NCBI GenBank assembly: GCA_900549485.1
Contig: UROG01000002.1
Location: forward strand, 54,083 to 118,082
Length of the DNA: 64,000 nucleotides
DNA from: an uncultured Eubacteriales bacterium
GTDB taxonomy: Bacteria; Bacillota; Clostridia; Oscillospirales; Oscillospiraceae
Reading direction: 5' to 3'
Each line of letters begins with the position of its first letter. Positions within the stretch are counted from its first letter, which is position 1. The notes below the pieces were generated by a model. The model had not been told where the DNA came from, made no database searches, and saw nothing but the letters and a program-made list of their open reading frames with translations. Shown here piece by piece: positions 16,954-24,616 of this stretch. The position numbers were made by a program, and so were the translations under genes.

Positions 16954-18306
16954 ATGGCGGAAAGAGGTAGCTTTTTCAACTCCGTGTCAGGCGACCGCAA
17001 ATACTCCGCTGAGGACTGGGCGGCATACTTTGCATCGTTTGTGTCCAATGGGGTGTATGCAAATCCGAGCAATGGATTGCAGGTAGTTATTGCAACTGGC
17101 ATGGGCATAACGATTAAAGCTGGAGCAGGTTTTATCAACGGATATTTTTACCGCAACACCACGGACCTTGGCAAAACGCTCTCTGTCGCGGATGGCGTTT
17201 ACAACCGAATAGATAGAATCGTTCTTCGGTGGAGCTTGCTCAACCGAAAGTTGTCTGTTGAGGTGCTGGAGGGCGTGCCTGCAACGACGCCGACCGCAAC
17301 GGCTCTTACGAGAGACGCAGAAATATATGAAATCGCACTTGCGGATGTTTACATCGGCAGAGGTGTAACCGCCATTTTGCAGTCTAATATTACTGACCGC
17401 AGATTCGACAGTAGCCTTTGCGGAATTGTCACCGGCATAATAGACCAGTTCGATTTTTCATCTCTCTGCACTCAGTTTGACGCGTTCTTTGCCGAATATA
17501 AGGTACGCATTGCGAACGAATACGACTATTTTCAGTCGCTTGGTCAGGCTCGATATGACTCGTTCGACCAAGCTATGGATACATTCGAGGCTTCTGCACA
17601 GAGCAATTTCAACGACTGGTTTGCAAACCTTCAGTATGTTCTCGACGGCGATGTTGCCGGACACCTGCAAAATGAGATAGACGCAATGGAGGCTGTTGTC
17701 AACACAGCAGTTGCCGAGCTTGAACAGTCTATGCAGGAAACCATTGAAGAAGTGCGCCTTACTGGCTTCTCAACATATACTCACGCAAAGGAAGGTACGG
17801 TACACTCTCTTACACTGGCAGGCGGTGGGAGCAATGTGAAATTCGTTGCAACGGCCGCATACGCGAAAAACGACACATTCAAGGTGAACGGCGGTTCTGT
17901 GACGGTGCGGCTGCCGAACGGCAAAGCTCCCGGAAACAATTTCTTCGTGACTGGGGCTGTTGTTATCGGCTTCCTGTCTGGTACCGATTTCTTCTTGGTC
18001 GGCGGTGGAGGCGGCGGGTCCGGTGAACAGTATCTTGCAACTCTCACGGTGGCGAATTGGTATCAGCAAACGCCAGACACATCGGAAGAGTTCTGGTATG
18101 CCTACGACATCGCACCAAGCGACTTTGACAGTAATGAGCAAGATGTAGTTGTGTCTGCTGCCAACGCTGATACATACGACTGGTTTGCGAAGAACGCCTT
18201 TTATGAACTTGCCATAAAGAATACTGGATTTTCAATACAGGCAAAAGAGAAACCGACAAAGTCATTGCAGATATTCTATGAATTAAAAGCAAGGGGTGAA
18301 AGCTGA
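16954..18306 (+). CDS. Baseplate/tail fibre protein
   Basis: 450 residues. The N-terminus ('FFNSVSGDRKYSAEDWAAYF', 'SNGLQVVIATGMGITIKAGAG' split) matches the N-terminal module common to Clostridial phage fibres/BppU-like proteins and probably anchors to the tail hub. The middle (about 165-270) is helical coiled coil. A beta-rich region follows, then a glycine hinge of six Gly, and a C-terminal domain of about 90 residues. Its stop overlaps the start of the DGR target gene (TGATG), so the two are translated together and the DGR protein probably sits on this fibre. Confidence 0.72.
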   Translation: MAERGSFFNSVSGDRKYSAEDWAAYFASFVSNGVYANPSNGLQVVIATGMGITIKAGAGFINGYFYRNTTDLGKTLSVADGVYNRIDRIVLRWSLLNRKLSVEVLEGVPATTPTATALTRDAEIYEIALADVYIGRGVTAILQSNITDRRFDSSLCGIVTGIIDQFDFSSLCTQFDAFFAEYKVRIANEYDYFQSLGQARYDSFDQAMDTFEASAQSNFNDWFANLQYVLDGDVAGHLQNEIDAMEAVVNTAVAELEQSMQETIEEVRLTGFSTYTHAKEGTVHSLTLAGGGSNVKFVATAAYAKNDTFKVNGGSVTVRLPNGKAPGNNFFVTGAVVIGFLSGTDFFLVGGGGGGSGEQYLATLTVANWYQQTPDTSEEFWYAYDIAPSDFDSNEQDVVVSAANADTYDWFAKNAFYELAIKNTGFSIQAKEKPTKSLQIFYELKARGES

Positions 18307-19427
18307 TGAGCGGAATTCTTTTAGGCGCACGTCCTGAAATACAAAAACCGAAAACAGCGAGATCTTACGGCGTGCTGTGGTCAGGTGGACCGAGCACGCA
18401 GTTTTCTCGTTTGGGTGACGCGGTAGGGTTTACTGACCCTGTGCCGGGTGTCGGAGCAACGGTCGGCTCATCGCCGTTTGATGATATCTGGCCGTGGAGC
18501 GGCATGAAAGAATTCAACGTTATCAACGATGCAATCGCCTATGAAAAGGGCGTAGATTCTGCATTCAGCCGTTCTGCATTTGATACCGTGGTAAGGGTGC
18601 CGAAATTCTGGTATAAGATTGCGGCAACAGGGGCAGAGTGGCAGTTGCATATTGCAAACGGCCCTATGACCGGGTACACGCTGCATCCCGCTTTTGAGGG
18701 AAAGGATGCTATCTACGTCGGCAAGTATCTTGCGGGCAATAGCTATGTATCGAAATCGGCAGTAAAACCGGTCGTGAGCATCACACGAGCTACGTTACGA
18801 AGCAATGCCAGAAACAAGGGCGCACATTGGGATATGATGAACATTGCTGCATGGTCGGCAGTGGTTATGTTATATCTCGTGGAATATGCGGATTGGGACT
18901 CTCAGGCCGTTGTTGGTAAGGGCTATACAAGCGGTTCAGCCGCTATAAGCTGCGGCGGAACTGATAGCATGGCATACCACACAGGCCGCCCGGCAGGAAC
19001 GGACGGGCAAACATCTATCCAGTACCGCGGTATTGAAGACCTCTGGGGCAATGTCTGGCAGTGGATCGACGGTATCAATTTTAGCGGAACACAGGCTTAT
19101 TATTGTCTCGACCGTTCTAATTTCGGCGATGACAAATCCGCTGGATACTCGCAGTTGAGCTATGCCTGTTGCAGCGGCAATGGAGATTATCCAAAGACAC
19201 AGGGCATTGATGCAAATGCGCCGTGGCTTTTCTTGCCCACCTCGACAGGCGGCAGCAATGCAACATATATCCCGGATGGATGGTGGACATCCTCCGGATG
19301 GAGGGTCTTCAAAGTTGGCGGTCGATATGACAATGGTCTTGCCGCTGGCTTGCTTGCGCGGGCTGCGGGCAGTGCTTCGTCGGACGCGTACGCGAGCAAT
19401 GGCGGCCGGCTCCTTTATATCCCCTGA
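18306..19427 (+). CDS. DGR target: variable receptor-binding protein with C-type lectin fold
   Basis: 373 residues. The N-terminal about 120 residues are an unassigned phage-attachment domain. From about residue 125 the protein shows the formylglycine-generating-enzyme-like C-type lectin fold used by Mtd-type DGR targets: 'FWYKIAATGAEW', 'GAHWDMMNIAAWSAVV', 'QYRGIEDLWGNVWQWIDG', 'WWTSSGWRVFKVGGRYDNG' and a C-terminal 'GGRLLYIP'. Residues 333-369 are the variable repeat. Compared with the template, codons 340, 353, 355, 356, 360, 362 and 364 carry changes at template adenines: Thr to Ala, Asn to Gly, Ser, Asp, Tyr and Ser, plus one silent change. Diversification would retarget phage adsorption. 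Directly coupled to the fibre gene. Confidence 0.93.
   Translation: MSGILLGARPEIQKPKTARSYGVLWSGGPSTQFSRLGDAVGFTDPVPGVGATVGSSPFDDIWPWSGMKEFNVINDAIAYEKGVDSAFSRSAFDTVVRVPKFWYKIAATGAEWQLHIANGPMTGYTLHPAFEGKDAIYVGKYLAGNSYVSKSAVKPVVSITRATLRSNARNKGAHWDMMNIAAWSAVVMLYLVEYADWDSQAVVGKGYTSGSAAISCGGTDSMAYHTGRPAGTDGQTSIQYRGIEDLWGNVWQWIDGINFSGTQAYYCLDRSNFGDDKSAGYSQLSYACCSGNGDYPKTQGIDANAPWLFLPTSTGGSNATYIPDGWWTSSGWRVFKVGGRYDNGLAAGLLARAAGSASSDAYASNGGRLLYIP
19304..19411 (+). repeat. DGR variable repeat (VR)
   Basis: 108 bp at the 3' end of the target gene, aligning without gaps to the template repeat 310 bp downstream. Eight mismatches (19323, 19362, 19368, 19369, 19372, 19383, 19389, 19396) all face adenines in the template: six A to G, one A to C and one A to T. 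The last adenine-free block GGCGGCCGGCT (19401-19411) is identical in both copies and behaves like the initiation-of-mutagenic-homology site. Confidence 0.96.
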
Positions 19428-19434
19428 TAGGGGT

Positions 19435-19454
19435 CTGGGGGCCGCAGCCCCCAG
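19435..19454 (+). promoter_or_regulatory. DGR target-site hairpin/cruciform downstream of VR
   Basis: Perfect 8-bp stem CTGGGGGC (19435-19442) / GCCCCCAG (19447-19454) with a CGCA tetraloop, 23 bp after the end of the VR homology and 7 bp after the stop codon. GC-rich stems of about 7-10 bp with 4-nt loops just past the IMH are required for efficient retrohoming in the Bordetella phage DGR and occur in many others. It lacks a U-run, arguing against a simple terminator. Confidence 0.8.
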
Positions 19455-19461
19455 GTATTAT

Positions 19462-19486
19462 GTCGGCGTAGCCGACCGATTTTTAT
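19462..19486 (+). terminator. Likely terminator after DGR target gene
   Basis: 6-bp stem GTCGGC/GCCGAC with GTA loop (19462-19476), followed by CGATTTTTATA. It may end most target-gene transcripts or act with the preceding hairpin. A very similar 6-bp palindrome with a TAT loop occurs at 34212-34226 in the host region. Confidence 0.5.
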
Positions 19487-19613
19487 AAAATTGTCTTACG
19501 CATTTCGTAATTATGTATCGGAAATAGTAATAATAAAACGAAATGCTGACAGAACAGAATTCGCTTTTTATTATTCTCTGGGGCTGCGTGTGTTAGTTCT
19601 CCCCATTGTTTCT

Positions 19614-19721
19614 GGTCTTCAAAGTTGGCGGTAGATATGACAATGGTCTTGCCGCTGGCTTGCTTGCGCGGACTGCGAACAATGCTTCGTCGAACGCGAA
19701 CGCGAACAATGGCGGCCGGCT
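19614..19721 (+). repeat. DGR template repeat (TR)
   Basis: 108 bp, identical to the VR except where it has adenine. It holds about 22 adenines; five AAC or AAT codons are clustered between 19677 and 19709, the classic arrangement that lets adenine mutagenesis reach many amino acids without creating stops. Homology ends sharply at 19721, where TR reads TGCTT and VR reads TCCTT. The TR lies 130 bp upstream of the reverse transcriptase start on the same strand, as expected for a TR-RT transcript. It is in frame with the RT, so an uninterrupted frame runs from 19606 to 20973. Confidence 0.95.
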
Positions 19722-19851
19722 GCTTGTTTCAGACCTCTGCTCCATTGCACACGCACGCTCCATGCCGCTTGGCAAAAATATTGCCGCAAGGACAGGGCTT
19801 AGTAGGTTTCTCTCGAAAGGCCTTGAGGCAAACAAGGAGGGCATTTCTCAA

Positions 19852-20973
19852 ATGCCTAAGAGAGTCGGATTCCTATATGAAAAGATGTGCAACAAGGATT
19901 TGATCCGCATTGCCATCATCAACAGCTCACGTCACAAAAGACACAGGCATGATGTCCAGAAAGTAATTCGCAACATGGACAAGTATGTTGATAAAACATA
20001 CGACCTTCTCCTTGCTGAAGCTTTCAGACCATCAATGCCGAAAAAGAAAATACGATATGACACAGCAAGCCGCAAGGAACGGGAAATCAGTGTTGTACCG
20101 TACTGGCCGGATGGGGTTATTCATCAGCTCATGGTTCTTGTGCTCAAAGACACACTCATGAAAGGTATGTATGCATGGACCTGTGCGGCCATCCCCGGAC
20201 GTGGAGGCTCACGAGCCGAGAAGTATGTGCAGCGTTCTATAAGGCAGGATGTCAAAGGAACGAAATATATTTTGAAGCTCGACATCAAGAAGTTTTACCC
20301 AAGCATAAACCACGCGAAAGTTATGGCTGCTCTTTCACGAAAAGTGAAAGATAAACGATTTCTCGGCATGGTCTCAGCCATCCTTGATACCAGTGACGCC
20401 GGACTGCCGATAGGCTTTTATATCTGCCAGTGGCTTGCAAACTTTTATCTTGAGCCGCTGGATAGATATATCTGTTCTCTCGACGGGTGCAATCATTACG
20501 TCAGGTACATGGATGATATTGTTGTTATGGGCAGGAACAAGAAGAAGCTCCATAAAATCCGCAAACTTATAGATGCGTATTTGCGTGAAGAAATGCTGCT
20601 GACTGTAAAAGACAATTGGCAGGTGTTTCCGCTCAAGTCAAGGCCGCTGGATTTCGTTGGGGTGAAACAGTATAGGAAATATCGCACAATACGCAAAAGA
20701 ACATTTCTTCGGTTTATCCGACAGTGCCGACGCGCAATCAAACGCAAGGCCAAAGGATGGGGCATACCGCCGAGAATGGCATCGGCTCTTATTTCAAGAG
20801 CGGGGCTGCTCAAAGGCGTTAATTGCTATAAGGCAAGGCAAAAATACTACACTCCAATTGGAGAAAAACTATTAAAGGATGTGATACGGAATGAAAGTAA
20901 GAGGCGGAACAAAGCCAGTTACAGCATTCACTTTGGAGGCAATCCCCAAAAAGCTGGGCAAGTCTATGGTTAG
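19852..20973 (+). CDS. DGR reverse transcriptase
   Basis: 373 residues from ATG 19852, behind AAGGAGG at 19834-19840; the frame extends upstream to 19606 through the TR but that part encodes the repeat rather than protein domain. RT motifs: 'YILKLDIKKFYPSI' with Asp near residue 144, 'GLPIGFYICQWLANFYLEPLD' region near 184 (the DGR-type Gln motif, here QW), and catalytic 'YMDDIV' at 219-222, then 'DFVGVKQYRKYRTIRKR' and a basic thumb. It copies TR RNA with adenine misincorporation and the cDNA replaces the VR. No Avd accessory gene is recognisable. It overlaps the next gene by 83 bp. Confidence 0.95.
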   Translation: MPKRVGFLYEKMCNKDLIRIAIINSSRHKRHRHDVQKVIRNMDKYVDKTYDLLLAEAFRPSMPKKKIRYDTASRKEREISVVPYWPDGVIHQLMVLVLKDTLMKGMYAWTCAAIPGRGGSRAEKYVQRSIRQDVKGTKYILKLDIKKFYPSINHAKVMAALSRKVKDKRFLGMVSAILDTSDAGLPIGFYICQWLANFYLEPLDRYICSLDGCNHYVRYMDDIVVMGRNKKKLHKIRKLIDAYLREEMLLTVKDNWQVFPLKSRPLDFVGVKQYRKYRTIRKRTFLRFIRQCRRAIKRKAKGWGIPPRMASALISRAGLLKGVNCYKARQKYYTPIGEKLLKDVIRNESKRRNKASYSIHFGGNPQKAGQVYG

Positions 20974-21232
20974 ATTCTTCCAGAACATCAAGGCATTTTC
21001 TGAGGAGAAAGACGGCGTCAAAACTGTCGGCTGGGAGTGGGATGAATATCATCTTGAGATGAATTCATACGGAGGCCTCGCCGAGGACGTCGCCGCCAAC
21101 CTCGCGCAGCTTTTGGCTCAGGCGAAAGCAATCGAGGATGAGAAGAATATCATCCCCGACCTTCAGTCAAGCCAGTCTCAAATGCGCTCGGATATTGAGT
21201 ATCTTTCTATGATGACGGAGGTGGATCTGTAA
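20891..21232 (+). CDS. Phage tail-region protein, unknown
   Basis: 113 residues, ATG 20891 preceded by AAAGGATG; the start lies inside the end of the RT gene. Sequence: a basic first third ('KPVTAFTLEAIPKKLGKSMVRFF'-like, split), 'VGWEWDEYHLEMNSYGG' in the middle and a helical, acidic C-terminal half. I considered the DGR accessory protein Avd, but Avd is a basic four-helix bundle and usually precedes the TR; this protein is acidic and sits in the usual place of small tail-appendage proteins before XkdX. Function unknown. Confidence 0.65.
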   Translation: MKVRGGTKPVTAFTLEAIPKKLGKSMVRFFQNIKAFSEEKDGVKTVGWEWDEYHLEMNSYGGLAEDVAANLAQLLAQAKAIEDEKNIIPDLQSSQSQMRSDIEYLSMMTEVDL

Positions 21233-21393
21233 TGGCTGATACTGCTCATTCTCCCAAGTATGCTACGGTAAAGAAATATTATGACGCGGGGCTGTGGCCT
21301 GTGAATCGCGTTTACAACGCGGTTGGCAGATGGATAACGGCCGATGAGTATAGGGAGATCACCGGCATCCCTTATGCTGCGGCTGAGGAATAA
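21232..21393 (+). CDS. xkdX: XkdX family protein
   Basis: 53 residues, ATG 21232 overlapping the previous stop (TAATG). 'VKKYYDAGLWPVNRVYNAV' and 'RWITADEYREITGIPY' match the XkdX family (short proteins of PBSX-like and other Firmicute prophages found just before holin/lysin genes). The role is not established. Reliable despite its length because the family motif spans the whole protein. Confidence 0.85.
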   Translation: MADTAHSPKYATVKKYYDAGLWPVNRVYNAVGRWITADEYREITGIPYAAAEE

Positions 21394-21404
21394 CAGGAGG
21401 CTAA

Positions 21405-21581
21405 ATGAACAATCTGCAACTCATAGAGGGGTTGTGCAATCAGATTGAAATTCAGAACGAAATAATAAAGCATCTTGCAACGCGCCTTGCCGAAATTTCT
21501 GCTTTGACAGAGGAAGAGCAGAGAGAAATCAACGTTGCACACAATGCATATAAAAATCTGATTGGCGATACCCTTATCTAA
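21405..21581 (+). CDS. Small phage protein before lysis cassette
   Basis: 58 residues starting at ATG 21405 behind CAGGAGGC. Almost entirely helical with heptad character ('IEIQNEIIKHLATRLAEI', 'TEEEQREINVAHNAYKNL'), similar in style to short helical proteins encoded between XkdX and holin in Clostridial phages. It ends at a terminator whose stem begins with the last base of its stop codon. No function assigned. Confidence 0.65.
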   Translation: MNNLQLIEGLCNQIEIQNEIIKHLATRLAEISALTEEEQREINVAHNAYKNLIGDTLI

Positions 21582-21607
21582 GCTGTCTCGAAAGAGGCGG
21601 CTTTTTT
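21581..21607 (+). terminator. Terminator before endolysin gene
   Basis: 9-bp stem AGCTGTCTC/GAGGCGGCT (with G-U pairs) around a GAAA tetraloop, followed by TTTTTT. The endolysin ribosome binding site follows 15 bp later, so lysis genes may be attenuated relative to tail genes. Confidence 0.75.
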
Positions 21608-21635
21608 GTTGCAGATTTTCGGGAGGAACTTAGTT

Positions 21636-22331
21636 ATGAATATCATAGAAAATGCAGTAGCGAGAGCCAGAGAAATAGCTGCGGATGATTCACACGGCTA
21701 TGACCAAGCAAACAGGTGGGGGCCTGACTATGATTGTAGCAGCCTCGTAATAGATTGCTTCAAGAGAGCGGGACTTCCCCTGAGTTGCACATACACAGGC
21801 AATATGCGCTCCGACATGCTGCAACATGGCTTTGAAGACGTAACGGGTAGCGTCAATCTTAATACCGGCGCAGGGCTTGAACGCGGTGACGTGCTCTTAA
21901 ACCACATTCACCACACTGCTCTGCATATAGGCGGCGGTCAGCTCGTGCAGGCAAGTATCAACGAGGCTGGCGGTGCGACCGGAGGACAGACCGGGGATCA
22001 GACTGGGCGAGAGATATACACGCGCAGTTACTATAATTATCCCTGGGATTGCGTGCTCAGGTATAAGGGATCAGAGACGGAGGCTGTGCCGGATGTCAGG
22101 AAACCGACGCAGTATGTCATGGTCGAGCTGCCTATGCTGGAAAGCGGACAGGCTGGGGTCGTCGTGGCAATGCTGCAAGCAGCGCTTAAATACCTCGGCT
22201 ATGACCCGACATGGGTTGATGGAGAATTTGGAGTGCGGACAAACAATATGCTCATGGCCTTTCAGGCTGAACACGGACTTGACGCGGATGGTATTTGCGG
22301 TCAACAGACGTGGACGGCCTTGGTCAAGTAA
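21636..22331 (+). CDS. Endolysin: NlpC/P60-like peptidase plus peptidoglycan-binding domain
   Basis: 231 residues from ATG 21636 with a GGGAGGA site. The N-terminal catalytic domain has 'WGPDYDCSSLVIDCF' with nucleophile Cys34, and the His pair region 'IHHTALHIGGG' near residue 93, typical of phage NlpC/P60-CHAP amidase/endopeptidases. After a short linker, residues about 165-231 form a PG_binding_1 module: 'AMLQAALKYLGYDP', 'VDGEFGVRTNNMLMAFQ' and 'DADGICGQQTWTALV'. It degrades host peptidoglycan at lysis; no signal peptide, so it depends on a holin, and two holin-like genes follow at once. Confidence 0.92.
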   Translation: MNIIENAVARAREIAADDSHGYDQANRWGPDYDCSSLVIDCFKRAGLPLSCTYTGNMRSDMLQHGFEDVTGSVNLNTGAGLERGDVLLNHIHHTALHIGGGQLVQASINEAGGATGGQTGDQTGREIYTRSYYNYPWDCVLRYKGSETEAVPDVRKPTQYVMVELPMLESGQAGVVVAMLQAALKYLGYDPTWVDGEFGVRTNNMLMAFQAEHGLDADGICGQQTWTALVK

Positions 22332-22342
22332 GGAGCCGGGAG

Positions 22343-22642
22343 ATGGTAGAGATAATAACCGCAATAATATCTGCGGCCTCGCTTGTGACTGTCGCAGTGA
22401 TAACAAATCACATGAGCAAAGACCGAAAAGCCGCTGAGTTGCGAAATACCCGGAGAGAAAAAGAAGCTCGGCTCTCTATGGATATGATGATGGCGTCTAT
22501 CGAACTCGGAGAGATAAACGCCATAGCGCTTCAGGGCGGCCATCTCAACGGCAATGTGGAGGCCGCACGATCAAAGGCAGACGCAGCAAAGAAGGCCTAT
22601 GAAAACTGGCTCAAGGACATAGGCGCCAATGTTATAAATTAA
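22343..22642 (+). CDS. Small single-span membrane protein, holin-like
   Basis: 99 residues, ATG 22343 with an AAGGAGCC site 6 nt after the endolysin stop region. One N-terminal transmembrane helix ('ITAIISAASLVTVAVIT') is followed by a basic, helical cytoplasmic domain ('RKAAELRNTRREKEAR'). Located in the lysis cassette between endolysin and an LLH-type holin, it may be a second holin, an antiholin or a spanin-like accessory; the sequence alone does not decide. Confidence 0.7.
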   Translation: MVEIITAIISAASLVTVAVITNHMSKDRKAAELRNTRREKEARLSMDMMMASIELGEINAIALQGGHLNGNVEAARSKADAAKKAYENWLKDIGANVIN

Positions 22643-22657
22643 AAAGGAGAAAAAACT

Positions 22658-23080
22658 ATGAGTAATTACACCATGCTTCTCATCATCGTTACCGTCGTAA
22701 TCTGCGTATTTGGCGGTATTTGTCTTTTGATTCCGTATCTCGTGCGGAAAGGAATCAATATCTCGGGCATACTGTCCGGCACCGGCTCGGCGCTTGACGC
22801 GGCTGGAATAGTCGTTGATGGAATAAAAGAGTTTGTGCCTGAAACGCCCAGCTTGTGCATAGTAGAACGCATTATTGATTATGCCAAGACCGCCGTGAAC
22901 GCCGCAGAGCAGATGTACAAAGCCAGCCAGATAGCCGCGGATGAACGCAATGCCAAAGCGACCGAAATAGTGTATAAGCTCCTTGAAGCAGCAGATATTG
23001 AAGTGACCGACAAGCTCAAGGATGTTGTTGATGGTTGCATAGAGGCGGCTGTATTCGTGCTGCCCAAGACTACCACATAA
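22658..23080 (+). CDS. Phage holin, LLH-like
   Basis: 140 residues with a strong AAAGGAGAAAA site. One N-terminal membrane helix ('MLLIIVTVVICVFGGICLLI') is followed by a helical region including 'TAVNAAEQMYKASQ' and 'ERNAKATEIVYKLLEAADIE', the pattern of holins of the Lactobacillus phage LL-H family. It should control timing of endolysin release. It ends 7 bp before a very strong terminator that closes the late operon. Confidence 0.83.
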   Translation: MSNYTMLLIIVTVVICVFGGICLLIPYLVRKGINISGILSGTGSALDAAGIVVDGIKEFVPETPSLCIVERIIDYAKTAVNAAEQMYKASQIAADERNAKATEIVYKLLEAADIEVTDKLKDVVDGCIEAAVFVLPKTTT

Positions 23081-23086
23081 TTTTTT

Positions 23087-23128
23087 GCCCCTCTCAGTCC
23101 TAAATCTTTGGACTGGGAGGGGCTTTTT
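23087..23128 (+). terminator. Strong terminator ending the phage late operon
   Basis: 14-bp stem GCCCCTCTCAGTCC (23087-23100) / GGACTGGGAGGGGC (23110-23123), loop TAAATCTTT, then TTTTT. It stops + strand phage transcription before the oppositely oriented accessory genes. The 130 bp that follow (to 23259) contain no gene I can support. Confidence 0.9.
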
Positions 23129-23259
23129 CTCATTTGTGGACTTTGCGCTTGTTGGGCTTTGTGGTAGCGGCAGAGGATGTGACCTGCGTCTACATTCCCA
23201 ACTCAGCACATAAGCGTTGCAACGCTTTCTCGCGGCTCAGGGGCGGCAATACAGCAAAT

Positions 23260-23625
23260 TTATTCGATCCACGCTTTAGGCGGCAATAATTCTTGCCCAA
23301 AAAGATTATACCATTGTCCACAGTTCGGACATTCACAAGCTCCGGCGTACTCATTCCATAATTGGATTTTCTTTCCGCATGAGCAAACGCCAGACGCATT
23401 CTCGCGGTACTTGCGCTTGTGACAGAGGATTCTATTCCACCGTACAAAATCGTCGGGATGCGCCATGCACCACAGATAGTTTTCGACGGCTGCCTCAGTT
23501 GCGCTGGAAAGTAGGTTTCCGCTTTCGTCACAAGGAAAAGCAAATCCGTTGTTGTCCCCATCGTCAAAAACCAACTCATATTCTTCGTACGTAAGAAATT
23601 CGCCGGGGGTATAGTCAGTAATCAT
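23260..23625 (-). CDS. Zinc-ribbon protein, unknown
   Basis: 121 residues from ATG 23625 behind AAAAAGGAGCC; an upstream in-frame ATG at 23649 lacks a site. The C-terminal half carries two Cys pairs, 'CSCGKKI' and 'CECPNCGQWYN', forming a probable zinc ribbon, ending 'LFGQELLPPKAWIE'. The N-terminal half is acidic ('DYTPGEFLTYEEYELVFDDGD'-like, split). Similar short ribbon proteins with the 'CPNCGQWYN' motif are common in mobile elements of gut Firmicutes, without known function. Last gene of a four-gene minus-strand operon. Confidence 0.72.
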   Translation of the reverse strand: MITDYTPGEFLTYEEYELVFDDGDNNGFAFPCDESGNLLSSATEAAVENYLWCMAHPDDFVRWNRILCHKRKYRENASGVCSCGKKIQLWNEYAGACECPNCGQWYNLFGQELLPPKAWIE

Positions 23626-23845
23626 TGTTAGGCTCCTTTTTCTTGACAATTACAGAGATTCCAACGAAATTGCCGATTGCTGGGTAATGTTCCGGGTAAA
23701 GCTCCACAACTTCGTAGGCAGCGGCAACGCGGAGCGTGATTTCCTTGACCGGGCCGAAGTAGATACCCACAGAGTTGGTTGGGTCTTCCGCGACCCAGAT
23801 GGTGGTATTCTCATACACCTTGTATAGCAGGTCTGCCAAGCTCAT
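23615..23845 (-). CDS. Small hypothetical accessory protein
   Basis: 76 residues, ATG 23845 with GGAAGGATA upstream. Pattern: N-terminal helix 'LADLLYKVYENTTIW', then alternating beta strands 'EITLRVAAAYEVVELYP' and 'NFVGISVIVKKKE'. No recognised domain. Its 3' end overlaps the ribosome binding site and start of the zinc-ribbon gene by 11 bp, so the two are probably translated together. Confidence 0.62.
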   Translation of the reverse strand: MSLADLLYKVYENTTIWVAEDPTNSVGIYFGPVKEITLRVAAAYEVVELYPEHYPAIGNFVGISVIVKKKEPNNDY

Positions 23846-23890
23846 ACCAGTATCCTTCCTGCCCTCGTAACCTCCGGGGCGGGTGATTAT

Positions 23891-24487
23891 TTAGCAACTG
23901 TAGAAGCGGAGTTCACCGTTGACCAGCTCATACATGAAGTAGGCGCAGTCGAAGCGGACATAGTTCCAGTCGGAGGACTCGTACACGGGCGCACGCTCGA
24001 AGGTACCAGCCACGCGGAGACGGCGGTGCTTATTGACCTCGTAGGTGTTGGCCTCGTGTAGAATGCGGATTTTCTCTGGAGCAAAGCCGCACTCGTCAGC
24101 GATAAACGCTACAGCTTCATCGTCGGTCATCGTCTGACCGCAGTTAGCAAGGTGTTCATAGCGCTCCTGTGTCATGTTCGTGCCGGCGCTATCGCTGGGC
24201 TTCCATTCAAGCTCGTGATCCAGCTCAGCGGTCAACTCGTTAATGCGCTGCTCACGGTCAGCGATATCTTTCTTGTACTGACGCTCGTTCTCCATGAGCA
24301 GACTGGTCAGGCGCTCAATCTCAGTGGCTCTGGCTTCGCAGAACTTCATTGCTTCGCAATTTTTGACGAAAGCCTTGCAAAAGGCGTCCTTGTCACCGTC
24401 AAAGCTGTAATAAGATTCCTCAATCTTTCGATACTCTTCATAGGTGGGGGTGAACCCCGTGCGGTCGATAAATTCAGACATCAGCAT
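23891..24487 (-). CDS. Hypothetical accessory protein with coiled coil
   Basis: 198 residues from ATG 24487 (AGAAAGGAAA upstream; second Met three codons in). N-terminal helix-rich part 'FIDRTGFTPTYEEYRKIEESY' (split), a coiled coil at about 50-95 ('ARATEIERLTSLLMENERQY', 'DREQRINELTAELDHEL'), then a C-terminal domain with 'ADECGFAPEKIRILHEAN' and a Tyr/Phe-rich end. The 'GFTPTYEEYRKIEESYY' start is shared by many short proteins of Firmicute prophages and conjugative elements. Function unknown; part of the XRE-controlled operon. Confidence 0.68.
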   Translation of the reverse strand: MLMSEFIDRTGFTPTYEEYRKIEESYYSFDGDKDAFCKAFVKNCEAMKFCEARATEIERLTSLLMENERQYKKDIADREQRINELTAELDHELEWKPSDSAGTNMTQERYEHLANCGQTMTDDEAVAFIADECGFAPEKIRILHEANTYEVNKHRRLRVAGTFERAPVYESSDWNYVRFDCAYFMYELVNGELRFYSC

Positions 24488-24616
24488 AACTACGCTATTT
24501 CCTTTCTTGATTTTTCTGCCCTACTCTGGTATCATCAAGGTGGCCGGGGTAAGGCTCCCGGCTCACCTTATCGGGTGGAGTGAGCGGCGCTTTAGCGGGG
24601 GTCGCTCACTTTTCGT

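Noticed and set aside
19462..19476. Shared repeat family between GTCGGC hairpins at 19462 and 34212
   Set aside because: Only 6 bp of stem are shared and the loops differ; likely chance.
20891..21232. DGR accessory protein Avd
   Set aside because: Position after the RT, acidic composition and similarity in style to pre-XkdX tail proteins do not fit Avd, which is basic and usually upstream of the TR. No other Avd candidate is present between 19428 and 19851.
22571..23209. 212-residue minus-strand frame across the holin gene
   Set aside because: Antisense to the LLH-type holin and the late terminator; no motif.
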